6,879 nt of DNA from an uncultured Gemmiger sp. (lineage in GTDB: Bacteria > Bacillota > Clostridia > Oscillospirales > Ruminococcaceae). The translations under genes and the position numbers were made by a program. Positions 1 to 6,053 of the stretch are shown one piece after another (position 1 is the first letter of the stretch; every line of letters starts with the position of its first letter). Under the pieces are notes generated by a model. That model had not been told where the DNA came from and made no database searches. It saw only the letters and a list, made by a program, of their open reading frames with translations. The DNA lies in contig CALWNS010000203.1 of NCBI GenBank assembly GCA_944382805.1, forward strand, positions 1 through 6,879, given 5' to 3'.

Positions 1-1452
1 GCACGCGCGGCGCTGCAAAGCCTGCCGGGGGCCGTGCGGGCGGCCGCGGGGCCGCTGCAAACGGCGCTGAACCCGGCGATGGAGGCCCTGGGCGGGCTGG
101 TGCGCGGCGCGGCCGATGGCGCCGGCCGGCTGGCCGCGCTGCTGGGCGGGCAGGGCACGGCGGCCAAAACCGCCGCCCGCGCGGTAAAAAGCGTGGGCAC
201 GGCGGCCGCCGCCACGGCCAAAAGCACCGACAAGGCGGCCCGCAGCCTGGCGAGCTTTGACGAGATCGAACGCCTGGCGGGCGGCGGCGGGACTTCCGCC
301 GCCCAAAAAACGGGCGGCAAGCAGACGGGCGGCGGGGCCGAAGCCACGGCCGGGCTGCCCGCGGCGCTGCAAACGGCCGCCGAGGCCGCCGCGGCGTTCT
401 GGCGGCGGTTCACGGCGCTGTGCGGCCCCGCGGCGGCGGCCTGGCGCGCCGCGTGGGAGCAGATCAAAACCGCGGCGCTGGCCGTGTGGGAGCCGCTGCG
501 CGCCGCCGCGCAGACGGTCTGGCAGGGCCTTGCGGCCGGCGCGCAGGCCGCCTGGGCCGCCTACGGCCAGCCGATTTTGGCGGGCGCGGGCGCCGCGCTG
601 CAAAACCTGGGGACCGTTTTGCTCACGCTGTGGGGCGGCACGGTGCAGCCCGTTTTGCAGAACCTGGCCGCCCAGCTGGCCGCCTTGTGGCAGGGCGCGC
701 TGCAGCCGCTGTTCAGCGCGCTGATGCTGGCGCTGGGGGCGGCGGCGAACCTGCTGCTCACGCTGTGGAACACCGTGCTGGCCCCGCTGGCCAACTTTTT
801 GGCGGCCAGCTTTGGGCCGGTGTTCGCGCAGGTGTTCAACACGGCGGCCGAAGCCGTGCGCCTGGCCGTGCAGACGGTCAGCGGGCTGCTGACCGCCCTG
901 CTGCAGCTGCTGCGCGGCCTGGCCGATTTCCTGACCCAGGGGCTGCTGGGGCGGTGGAACGCCGCCTGGCAGGCCATGGCCGCCGGCGTGCGCAGCGCGT
1001 GGCAGACCATCACCGCCACCGTGCAGGGGGCCGTGGCCGGGCTGCAAACGCTGGTTACGAACTTTGTAAACGGCATCGTGCGGGCGGTGTCCGGCGCGCT
1101 GGACGCGCTGGCCGGCCTGCGCGGCGGCCTGGGCGCGGTGACCTACAAGCGCAGCACCCGCGGCGTGCAGCTGTACGCCGCCCCGCCCGCCCTGCCCCCG
1201 GTGCCGGCGCTGGCGGCGGGGGCGGTGATCCCGCCGAACCGAGAATTCCTGGCGCTGCTGGGGGACCAGCGCAGCGGTACGAACATCGAAGCGCCGCTGG
1301 ACACGCTGCGGCAGGCCTTTGCCGAAACGCTGGCCGCCTATGGCGGCGCGGGGCAGGGGCAGCCCATCAACATCTACCTGGGCGACGAGCTGCTGGACAC
1401 CGTGATCGCCCAGAGCCAGAGCCGGCGGAATTTGCGCAGCGGAGGCAGATAA
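1..1452 (+). CDS. Phage tail tape measure protein, C-terminal part (5' end outside window)
   Basis: The reading frame is open from base 1, so the N-terminus lies upstream; 483 codons are visible before TAA at 1450-1452. Tape measure proteins fill the tail tube, set its length and help DNA delivery. The visible part is extremely Ala/Leu/Gly-rich and helical. Tryptophans are regularly spaced: the TGG codons at 454, 487, 520 and 553 are exactly 11 residues apart, and another 11-residue pair follows near 955-1002, the periodicity typical of tape measure repeats. Long hydrophobic stretches (about 590-950) could cross a membrane. The C-terminal motif VIPPNREFLALLGDQRSGTN (about 1228-1287) resembles a segment I know from the ends of tape measure proteins in Firmicutes siphophages. 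The next gene starts 3 bases after the stop and its Shine-Dalgarno lies within this gene, so translation is probably coupled. A GTG at 34 is internal, not a real start. Confidence 0.88.
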   Translation, partial: ARAALQSLPGAVRAAAGPLQTALNPAMEALGGLVRGAADGAGRLAALLGGQGTAAKTAARAVKSVGTAAAATAKSTDKAARSLASFDEIERLAGGGGTSAAQKTGGKQTGGGAEATAGLPAALQTAAEAAAAFWRRFTALCGPAAAAWRAAWEQIKTAALAVWEPLRAAAQTVWQGLAAGAQAAWAAYGQPILAGAGAALQNLGTVLLTLWGGTVQPVLQNLAAQLAALWQGALQPLFSALMLALGAAANLLLTLWNTVLAPLANFLAASFGPVFAQVFNTAAEAVRLAVQTVSGLLTALLQLLRGLADFLTQGLLGRWNAAWQAMAAGVRSAWQTITATVQGAVAGLQTLVTNFVNGIVRAVSGALDALAGLRGGLGAVTYKRSTRGVQLYAAPPALPPVPALAAGAVIPPNREFLALLGDQRSGTNIEAPLDTLRQAFAETLAAYGGAGQGQPINIYLGDELLDTVIAQSQSRRNLRSGGR

Positions 1453-1455
1453 AGC

Positions 1456-1803
1456 ATGGATATTTTAAAGATCGGCGGCGTGGCGCTGCCCGCGCCCCAC
1501 GAGTACAAGGTCAGCCTGTCCGACTTGGACAGCGCCGACACCGGCCGCACCGAAAACGGCGTGCTGGTGCGCGCGCGGGTGCGCGGCGGGGTGGCCAAGA
1601 TCGAAGCGCGCTGGCAGGCGCTTTCCACCGCGGACTGCGCGGCCATCCTGAACGCCACCGCGCCGGAGCAGTTCACGGTCGAGTATTTCTTTGGTCAGAC
1701 CCGCACGGCGCAGATGTACGCCGGCACCCGCACCGCAAACCTGCGCGCCGCTCGCGAGGGCCGGGCCGTGTGGGAGGTATCGCTCGACCTGGTGGAGTTT
1801 TGA
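1456..1803 (+). CDS. Small phage tail protein, DUF6711-like (distal tail/baseplate region)
   Basis: This 115-residue protein begins at ATG 1456 with GGAGG at 1441-1445 placed well upstream. It opens with MDILKIGGVALPAPHEYKV and ends in a strand-like WEVSLDLVEF. The pattern 'short hydrophobic strand, G-V, P-x-P, then a mostly beta protein of about 110-120 residues' matches the family I know as DUF6711, which sits directly after the tape measure gene in many Clostridia and Lactobacillales phages. Its position between tape measure and hub genes suggests a role at the tail tip, where distal tail (Dit) proteins act, but I see no motif proving a specific function. No signal peptide or membrane segment is visible. 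The gene is intact; the inverted-repeat element begins about 15 bases after its TGA stop (1801-1803). The family name is from memory and is the less certain part; the coding call is firm. Confidence 0.8.
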   Translation: MDILKIGGVALPAPHEYKVSLSDLDSADTGRTENGVLVRARVRGGVAKIEARWQALSTADCAAILNATAPEQFTVEYFFGQTRTAQMYAGTRTANLRAAREGRAVWEVSLDLVEF

Positions 1804-1817
1804 AGCAAGCGCTCCCT

Positions 1818-1872
1818 GCCTCCCTTGTCAAAGGGAGGTGGCACGGCCGCAGGCCGTGACGGAGGGATTGCG
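1818..1872 (+). repeat. Left terminal inverted repeat of the MITE-like element
   Basis: This end contains two perfect hairpins: CCTCCCTT (1819-1826) with AAGGGAGG (1831-1838) around a GTCA loop, then CACGGCC (1842-1848) with GGCCGTG (1852-1858) around GCA. It closes with GGGATTGCG (1864-1872). The order hairpin, hairpin, GGATTGCG is mirrored at the right end. The shared blocks are CCTTGTCAAAGGG and GGGATTGCG. Confidence 0.78.
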
Positions 1873-2025
1873 CTGCCTTGAAATGCCGTTGATGAAAACA
1901 GGGCAGCGTTTCTCTCTTGCCCATTGCCCGCGTTCGCGGGCGGTCATTTAGGAAACAACGCTGCGCGTTGCTAAACCGCATCGCGCTGACGCGCGATCTC
2001 GCGGCATGGCCGCTCAAGCGGTTTA

Positions 2026-2087
2026 CCCCCAGTCTGCGCAGGCTCCCGGGAACAGCATTCTACCGATACGCAATCCCCCAGTCTGCG
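2026..2087 (+). repeat. 13-bp direct repeat inside the element
   Basis: CCCCCAGTCTGCG occurs at 2026-2038 and again at 2075-2087, 49 bases apart start to start. The second copy belongs to the right terminal repeat; the first is just inside it. This looks like a partial duplication of the element's end, or a nested remnant. Confidence 0.6.
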
Positions 2088-2124
2088 GCTATCGCCGCAG
2101 CCAGCCCCCTTTGACAAGGGGGCC
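2069..2124 (-). repeat. Right terminal inverted repeat of the MITE-like element
   Basis: Read on the minus strand this end repeats the left one: GCCCCCTT (2104-2111) pairs with AAGGGGGC (2116-2123) around TGAC, CTGCGGC (2083-2089) pairs with GCCGCAG (2094-2100), and CGCAATCCC (2069-2077) is the complement of the left inner border. The stem sequences differ from the left end but pairing is kept in both stems, which suggests that the fold matters as well as the sequence. The end lies 9 bases upstream of the next gene's Shine-Dalgarno. Confidence 0.78.
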
Positions 2125-2133
2125 TAATGACCG

Positions 2134-2151
2134 AAAGGAGGCCCCTGATTG
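2134..2151 (+). promoter_or_regulatory. Shine-Dalgarno and TTG start codon of the hub gene
   Basis: AAAGGAGG (2134-2141) is followed by 7 bases and then TTG (2149-2151). An in-frame TGA at 2146-2148 directly precedes the TTG, so translation cannot start earlier in this frame. The next candidate, ATG at 2182, has no comparable ribosome binding site. TTG is therefore the best start. Confidence 0.8.
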
Positions 2152-3897
2152 TATCCCGTCCCTGAAAGCTACCGCCAGGCGATGGCGGCGGCGGTGCGCA
2201 GCGAGCGGCTGCAAGGCACGCTGACGCTTGCCGACGGCAGCGTGCTGGAATTCGGCCCCGCCGACCTGATGAGCGGCTCGCTCACGCTGGACGATCAGTG
2301 CGTGTCGGGCCAGGAGCTGCAGTTCGGCTGCTGTTACCTGGGGCAGGCGTCGTTCCAGCTGCGGACCGGGCTTTCGCGCTACAAGCTGTACGGCGCGCGC
2401 GTGTCGCTGCGCTACGGCCTGCAGCTGGCCGACGGCAGCTGGTACGACCTGCCGCTGGGCGTGTACACGGTGGCCGAAGCCGAGCGCACCAGCCTGTGCG
2501 TGTCCATCCGCGCCTACGACGACCTGCTGCTGTTGGACAAGGACTATACCGGCCCCGCCTTGCAGGGCACGCCGTTCGATATGCTCAGCCAGATCGCGCA
2601 GCACTGCGGGCTGCCGCTGGGCATGGCGGCGGCCGATATGGCCGCCTGGCCCAACGCGGGCGAGACCTTCCAGCTGGACGCGCAGGACGGCTGCGCCACC
2701 TGGCGGGACTGCCTGGCGGCCGTCGCCCAGGTGGTGGGCGCGTTCGGCGCGGTGGACCGCAGCGGCGCGCTGGTGCTGCGCACCTTTGCCGCCGCGCCCT
2801 GCAAGACCATCGGGCCGGGGGCGCGCAGTTCGGCCGCGGCCGCCGACTACGTCTGCCGCTACACCGCCCTGGCCGTGCAGGCCGGGGCCAACAGCTGCAC
2901 CGTGCAGGACCCCGACGACGCCGGCGGCCTGACCATGACCCTGACCGACGCGCCGCTGTTCGCCAAGGGCCTGCCGGAGCGCGCCCTGGCCCACGCCCAG
3001 GCGCTGTTCGGCGCGCTGCAGGCCATCCGGTACGTGCCGGCCAGTGTGACCGGCGGCGCCGACCCGGCGCTGGACTGCGGCGACCGCCTGGAACTGACCG
3101 AACCGGACGACGCCTCCGGCATGAGCGTGGGCGAAACGCTTGTCACCCACCGCGTGTGGAAGTTCCGCGGCAGCGGCACGCTGAAGGGCGTGGGCAAAAA
3201 CCCCTACCTGGCCGCGGCCCGCGACCGCAGCGCCGCCGCCATCCGCCAGTTGCAGACCGATACCGCCAACAACCGCCTGGTCTTTTACCACTTTACCAAC
3301 TATGCCGCCGTCACGGCCGGCCCCGATGCGGCCGCCGAAAGCCCGGCCGCCGCCGTGACCTTTGTCACGGTGGAGGACACGAGCGCCATGTTCCTGGCCC
3401 AGCTGCTGCTGACAGCCGCGCCGGCACAGGAGGGCGGCGCCGTGACCCTGACCGTGCATTACTACCTAAACGGCGCACTGATCGAAAGCTATGTGCCGTG
3501 CCAGCGCATGGAGGCCGGGGCGCACACGCTGGCGCTGTTCTATCCCTTTGCCGACCTGGGGGCCGCGACCTCCAACCGGTTCGAAGTGCGGCTGCTGGCC
3601 GCGGGCGGCACCGTGCAGCTGGCGGCCGGCGCGCTGCAGGGCATGGTCACCGGCCAGGGCATGAGCGGCGCGGTGCCGTGGGACGGCACGGTGCAGGCCG
3701 AGGATACCGTGCCCGCGCTGCACTGGGCCGCCGGCGTGCTGAGCCTTGGCCCGGTGTACGAGCAGGGGGCGCTGCGCATCGCCGCGCCGCAGGCCCTGGC
3801 CCTGACCGACACGCCGCCCGCCCTGGCCTGGCCCGCCGGCACGCTGACGCTGCAGCCGTTCACCGTGCAGGGTTCGCTGACGATGACCGAGACCTGA
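2149..3897 (+). CDS. Phage tail hub/baseplate-like protein with extra C-terminal region
   Basis: This 582-residue protein starts at TTG 2149 and ends with tandem stops TGA-TAA (3895-3900). Residues about 1-375 resemble a tail protein common in Clostridia prophages: an N-terminal YPVPESYRQAM stretch, a beta-rich part (LADGSVLEFGPADLMSGSLT, then RYKLYGARVSLRYGL), the segment AYDDLLLLDKDYTG (from residue 122), and C-G-D-R-L-E-L (from residue 310) followed by GSGTLKGVGKNPYL. Its place after the tape measure and the small tail protein fits the tail-associated hub at the tip, the gp27/Tal position, which would form a ring that closes the tube and carries fibres. Residues about 375-582, starting NNRLVFYHFTNYAAV, look like additional beta-sandwich modules, possibly sugar-binding, but this is inference. 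No peptidase motif or signal peptide is seen. The next gene starts 18 bases after the stop, so it is probably co-transcribed. Confidence 0.8.
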   Translation: MYPVPESYRQAMAAAVRSERLQGTLTLADGSVLEFGPADLMSGSLTLDDQCVSGQELQFGCCYLGQASFQLRTGLSRYKLYGARVSLRYGLQLADGSWYDLPLGVYTVAEAERTSLCVSIRAYDDLLLLDKDYTGPALQGTPFDMLSQIAQHCGLPLGMAAADMAAWPNAGETFQLDAQDGCATWRDCLAAVAQVVGAFGAVDRSGALVLRTFAAAPCKTIGPGARSSAAAADYVCRYTALAVQAGANSCTVQDPDDAGGLTMTLTDAPLFAKGLPERALAHAQALFGALQAIRYVPASVTGGADPALDCGDRLELTEPDDASGMSVGETLVTHRVWKFRGSGTLKGVGKNPYLAAARDRSAAAIRQLQTDTANNRLVFYHFTNYAAVTAGPDAAAESPAAAVTFVTVEDTSAMFLAQLLLTAAPAQEGGAVTLTVHYYLNGALIESYVPCQRMEAGAHTLALFYPFADLGAATSNRFEVRLLAAGGTVQLAAGALQGMVTGQGMSGAVPWDGTVQAEDTVPALHWAAGVLSLGPVYEQGALRIAAPQALALTDTPPALAWPAGTLTLQPFTVQGSLTMTET

Positions 3898-3915
3898 TAA
3901 GAGGAGGAACGACCC

Positions 3916-5406
3916 ATGAGCATCCAGGGCATTGCCCGCATCGAACTGACCGACGTCCACACCGGCCGCACCCGCGTGTGGGAACACAAAAACCGCGTGA
4001 CCGGCGCGGTGCAGGAGATCTTTACCCCCCTGGGCCTGTTTACCGACAGCAATATGCTGCAAAAACAGGAGACCGGCGAGTGCGCCCTGCAAACGACCTA
4101 CGGCGGCCTGCTTTTGCTGGACACCGCCGTGGGCAGCGACGAGGACGTGCGCTTTATCCCGCCCGCCGCCGGCGTGACCGGCACCGCCGTGTGCGGGTCG
4201 CAGAACAGCGGAGACAACCGCATCCGCGGCAGCTTCAACTCGGTGGAAAGCGACCTGGACCCCGAAAACGGCGTGATGAAGTTCGTCTACGACTTCGACA
4301 CCCAGCAGGGCAACGGCACCATCGCTTCGGTCTGCCTGTGCCACCGCACGGGCGGCTACCTTTCCAGCTTTGACACCCACGCCAGCAACGGCGCCATCCA
4401 GTACGCCAGCTGGGAATGCTTCGACGGGTACCTCAGCGGCACCATCCTGACCTTCCTGACCGCCGCCGACCTGGCCTATATGCTGGAACTGGACGAGGCC
4501 AGCGATGAGCTGCGCCTGGCCAAGCCCGCCCCGCAAAGCGGCACGCTGCGCCTGGACCTGATCGCCTACCCGGCGCTTACCCGCGGGCTGGACCTGTTCT
4601 GGCCGCGCGGGTCGACCAAGCCGGACGAAAAGCGCCGCGAAGCGGTGACCCTGCAGGCTCCGCTGCTGGAATCCTCCAACGGCACGGCCTACTTTGTGGG
4701 CTGGAACTTCCGTTCGGAGGACCGCACGCTGTACATTACCAACGCCGGCGGCACCAGCGTCGAGGCCAACGGCACCTTCCAGGTATATGCCATCAACATC
4801 GACACCAAGCAGGAAACGCTGTACACCCTGACCAACCAGACCGGCGTGGCGCTGTACGGCCAGGGGGCCGGTTCGCTGCGCAACGGCGTGCTGAACCAGG
4901 ACATCCGCCAGGCGCGGCCGCTGTACGGCTTTGTGTACGACGGCCATGTGTATATGCGCAGCAACGCCCAGAGCGGCGGCGCGTACCGCTGGTTCAAGAT
5001 CGCGCTGGACGACGCCGGCGACGTGACCGAGATCCAGACCAACGGCCTGCAGCTGCCCAACGTACACGACGCCTACGGCGGGCGCATCTACTGCTACGCC
5101 GGCAACGGCTACGGCGGCGGCTACTACGGCACCATGCTGGACACCGGCAAAAACTGCATCCTGCGCAACGAGGTCTATACCAGCCGCTGCCGGTGGTTCA
5201 AGCGGTTCGACGTCCGCGGCCGCCAGGTGCTGCAGCTGCACGCCCTGGACAACGACAGCCACGAGCCCGGCCTGGCGCTGAGCATCCGCCAGAACTACCT
5301 GGCCACCGTCAACGACCTGGCCGAGCCGCTGCAAAAAACCGCCGATAAAACCATGAAGGTGACCTACATCCTGCGCAAAACCGCGCAGGAGGATGAGGAG
5401 ACATGA
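3916..5406 (+). CDS. Probable phage tail-tip/fibre protein, function not established
   Basis: This 496-residue protein starts at ATG 3916 after a strong GAGGAGG (3901-3907, 8-base spacing). The N-terminal part (MSIQGIARIELTDVHTGRT, NRVTGAVQEIF) and the segment FVYDFDTQQGNGTIASVCL (about residues 119-137) resemble a tail protein that follows the hub gene in Clostridia phages. The middle and C-terminal parts carry repeated short beta units (TAYFVGWNF, PLYGFVYDGHVYMRS, GGRIYCYAGNGYGGGYYG with Gly/Tyr-rich residues 396-405), which would suit a beta-propeller or lectin-like receptor-binding fold. The end has LATVNDLAEPLQKTADKTMKVTYI, a C-terminal pattern I recognise from such proteins. Position after the hub and before lysis genes fits an adsorption role. 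The fold and the receptor are inferred. The TGA stop (5404-5406) overlaps the end of the opposing hicAB terminator. Confidence 0.75.
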   Translation: MSIQGIARIELTDVHTGRTRVWEHKNRVTGAVQEIFTPLGLFTDSNMLQKQETGECALQTTYGGLLLLDTAVGSDEDVRFIPPAAGVTGTAVCGSQNSGDNRIRGSFNSVESDLDPENGVMKFVYDFDTQQGNGTIASVCLCHRTGGYLSSFDTHASNGAIQYASWECFDGYLSGTILTFLTAADLAYMLELDEASDELRLAKPAPQSGTLRLDLIAYPALTRGLDLFWPRGSTKPDEKRREAVTLQAPLLESSNGTAYFVGWNFRSEDRTLYITNAGGTSVEANGTFQVYAINIDTKQETLYTLTNQTGVALYGQGAGSLRNGVLNQDIRQARPLYGFVYDGHVYMRSNAQSGGAYRWFKIALDDAGDVTEIQTNGLQLPNVHDAYGGRIYCYAGNGYGGGYYGTMLDTGKNCILRNEVYTSRCRWFKRFDVRGRQVLQLHALDNDSHEPGLALSIRQNYLATVNDLAEPLQKTADKTMKVTYILRKTAQEDEET

Positions 5407-5430
5407 AAAAAGCCGCGCCAAAGGCGCGGC
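5406..5430 (-). terminator. Intrinsic terminator of the hicAB operon
   Basis: On the minus strand GCCGCGCC (5430-5423) pairs perfectly with GGCGCGGC (5419-5412) around a TTT loop and is followed directly by six T (5411-5406). This is a textbook Rho-independent terminator 5 bases after the hicB stop. On the + strand the hairpin is followed by GGCGGTCAGC with no T-run, so it should act in the minus direction only and let late + transcripts pass. Its T-run reaches the last base of the tail gene's stop codon. Confidence 0.9.
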
Positions 5431-5435
5431 GGCGG

Positions 5436-5834
5436 TCAGCCTTGCTGGTACAGGTCGATCAGGCGTTCGGTCAGGATCTGCGAAAAGTTCAGGTGCCGCT
5501 GTTCGGCAAAGGTGTTGAGCCAGGCCGGGATGGTCAAATTTTTGCGCACGGCCTTTTCCCCGTATTTTTCGGCATAGGCGTCCATGTCCAGCACCAGCAG
5601 GCTGGTAAATTCGCCCGGCTCCAGAGCCAGGGCGTCGGGGCGGCTGGCTTTGGGCAGCGGGCGGCCGTCCTCCATTTCGTCCAGCAGCCAGCCGGACGCG
5701 GCGTCCTGCGCCATGGTGAGCGCCTCGGCCAGGGTGCCGCCCTCGGTGATGCAGCCGGGCAGGTCGGGGACGGTAACGGTATAGCCGCTGTTCTCCGCAC
5801 AGGGGGAAAGCACGGCGGGGTAGACAAGTTTCAT
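5436..5834 (-). CDS. hicB: HicB antitoxin
   Basis: This 132-residue protein neutralises HicA and normally represses its own operon. Residues 1-70 form the HicB partial RNase H-like fold: MKLVYPAVLSPCAENSGYTV leads into VPDLPGCITEGGTLAEAL (22-39), the family's signature PDLPGC with the following helix. The C-terminal part (about 96-131, VRKNLTIPAWLNTFAEQRHL and NFSQILTERLIDLYQQG) is a ribbon-helix-helix DNA-binding domain, seen in the HicB subclass that binds operators directly. ATG at 5834 is chosen because AAAGGAGG lies 8 bases upstream (plus-strand 5843-5850) and the domain begins there; the frame is open further upstream but overlaps hicA and is meaningless there. The Shine-Dalgarno overlaps the hicA stop (TAAAGGAGG), so the two are translationally linked. 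A linker at about 70-95 is acidic. The protein appears intact. Confidence 0.93.
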   Translation of the reverse strand: MKLVYPAVLSPCAENSGYTVTVPDLPGCITEGGTLAEALTMAQDAASGWLLDEMEDGRPLPKASRPDALALEPGEFTSLLVLDMDAYAEKYGEKAVRKNLTIPAWLNTFAEQRHLNFSQILTERLIDLYQQG

Positions 5835-5848
5835 AGCGGAAGCCTCCT

Positions 5849-6031
5849 TTACAACAGCCCGGCCGCCCGCAGGATGGAGCGCGCGGTCTTGATATCCAGG
5901 TCGCCTTTGTGCTGTGGTACGGTGATCTTGCCGGGTTTTTGAGGGTGGATGAACTGCTTGTGGGAACCTTTTGTGTTTTTGTGGATCCAACCATCGGCCA
6001 GCAAAAGCTTTTCGATCTCCCGCACAGTCAT
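5849..6031 (-). CDS. hicA: HicA toxin, mRNA interferase
   Basis: This 60-residue protein is a typical length for HicA, a ribosome-independent ribonuclease that cleaves mRNA and stops growth when free of HicB. It has the double-stranded-RNA-binding-like fold: MTVREIEKLLLADGW (helix), then KGSHKQFIHP containing the catalytic histidine His24 in the G-S-H-x-x-F motif, then KITVPQHKGDLDIKTARSIL and RAAGLL (second helix). All key positions are present, so the toxin looks functional. The start at 6031 has GAGAGGT upstream (minus strand, plus positions about 6040-6046) and matches the family N-terminus; a longer upstream extension in the same frame crosses the promoter and is not credible. hicA comes first and hicB follows 14 bases later, the usual order. 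Base composition is clearly less GC-rich than in the tail genes, pointing to separate acquisition. Confidence 0.93.
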   Translation of the reverse strand: MTVREIEKLLLADGWIHKNTKGSHKQFIHPQKPGKITVPQHKGDLDIKTARSILRAAGLL

Positions 6032-6053
6032 GGCAAACACCTCTCTTGTCTCT

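Larger units (their letters stand above)
1818..2124. mobile_element. MITE-like non-coding interspersed element with terminal inverted repeats
   Basis: The 345-base gap between two tail genes (1804-2148) holds no convincing gene but is highly structured. Its ends (1818-1872 and 2069-2124) are imperfect inverted repeats of about 55 bases, and each end folds into two successive hairpins. The interior adds perfect short hairpins at 1926-1941 (GCCCGCG/CGCGGGC), 1956-1970, 1980-1997 (ATCGCGC/GCGCGAT) and 2001-2013. The last two are enclosed by AAACCGC (1973-1979) pairing with GCGGTTT (2018-2024). There is no transposase, so movement would need enzymes supplied in trans, as for MITEs. I recall similar ends (CTCCCTTGTCAAAGGGAGG, then a hairpin, then GGAGGGATTG) repeated many times in Faecalibacterium-type genomes. 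No clear target-site duplication is visible, so the exact outer limits are uncertain by several bases. An alternative is a structured RNA or a REP/BIME-like repeat. Confidence 0.75.

Noticed and set aside
1819..1858. Left hairpins of the element as a transcription terminator for the upstream genes
   Set aside because: The stems are strong but no T-run follows either of them, so an intrinsic terminator is not supported. Passage of late transcription into the hub gene is more likely.
420..1859. Second + strand open frame of 479 codons over the tape measure gene
   Set aside because: It is an out-of-frame shadow caused by GC-rich codons, made almost entirely of Arg, Ala and Gly. The tape measure frame has the recognisable C-terminal motif and tryptophan spacing.
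1818..2124. CRISPR array or tRNA in the intergenic region
   Set aside because: There are no regularly spaced identical repeats with spacers, and no cloverleaf with the conserved tRNA arms. The repeats are inverted, not tandem.
1691..2224. Small open frames across the 1804-2148 gap on both strands
   Set aside because: They cover the hairpins and inverted repeats, have no good ribosome binding sites and give no protein pattern. The region is better explained as a non-coding element.
2089..3459. Minus-strand open frame of 456 codons
   Set aside because: It is antisense to the hub gene, with low-complexity Gly/Ala/Arg/His composition and no ribosome binding site fitting its start.
5403..5942. 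Open frame of 179 codons on the + strand starting at the ATGA overlap
   Set aside because: It lies fully antisense to hicB and most of hicA, whose motifs, promoter and terminator are clear. Its translation shows no recognisable domain and ends inside hicA.
3466..5994. Very long minus-strand open frame (842 codons)
   Set aside because: It is antisense to well-supported tail genes and runs through hicB. Long frames on the opposite strand are expected in DNA this GC-rich; the translation is low-complexity and rich in Arg, Gly, His and Val.
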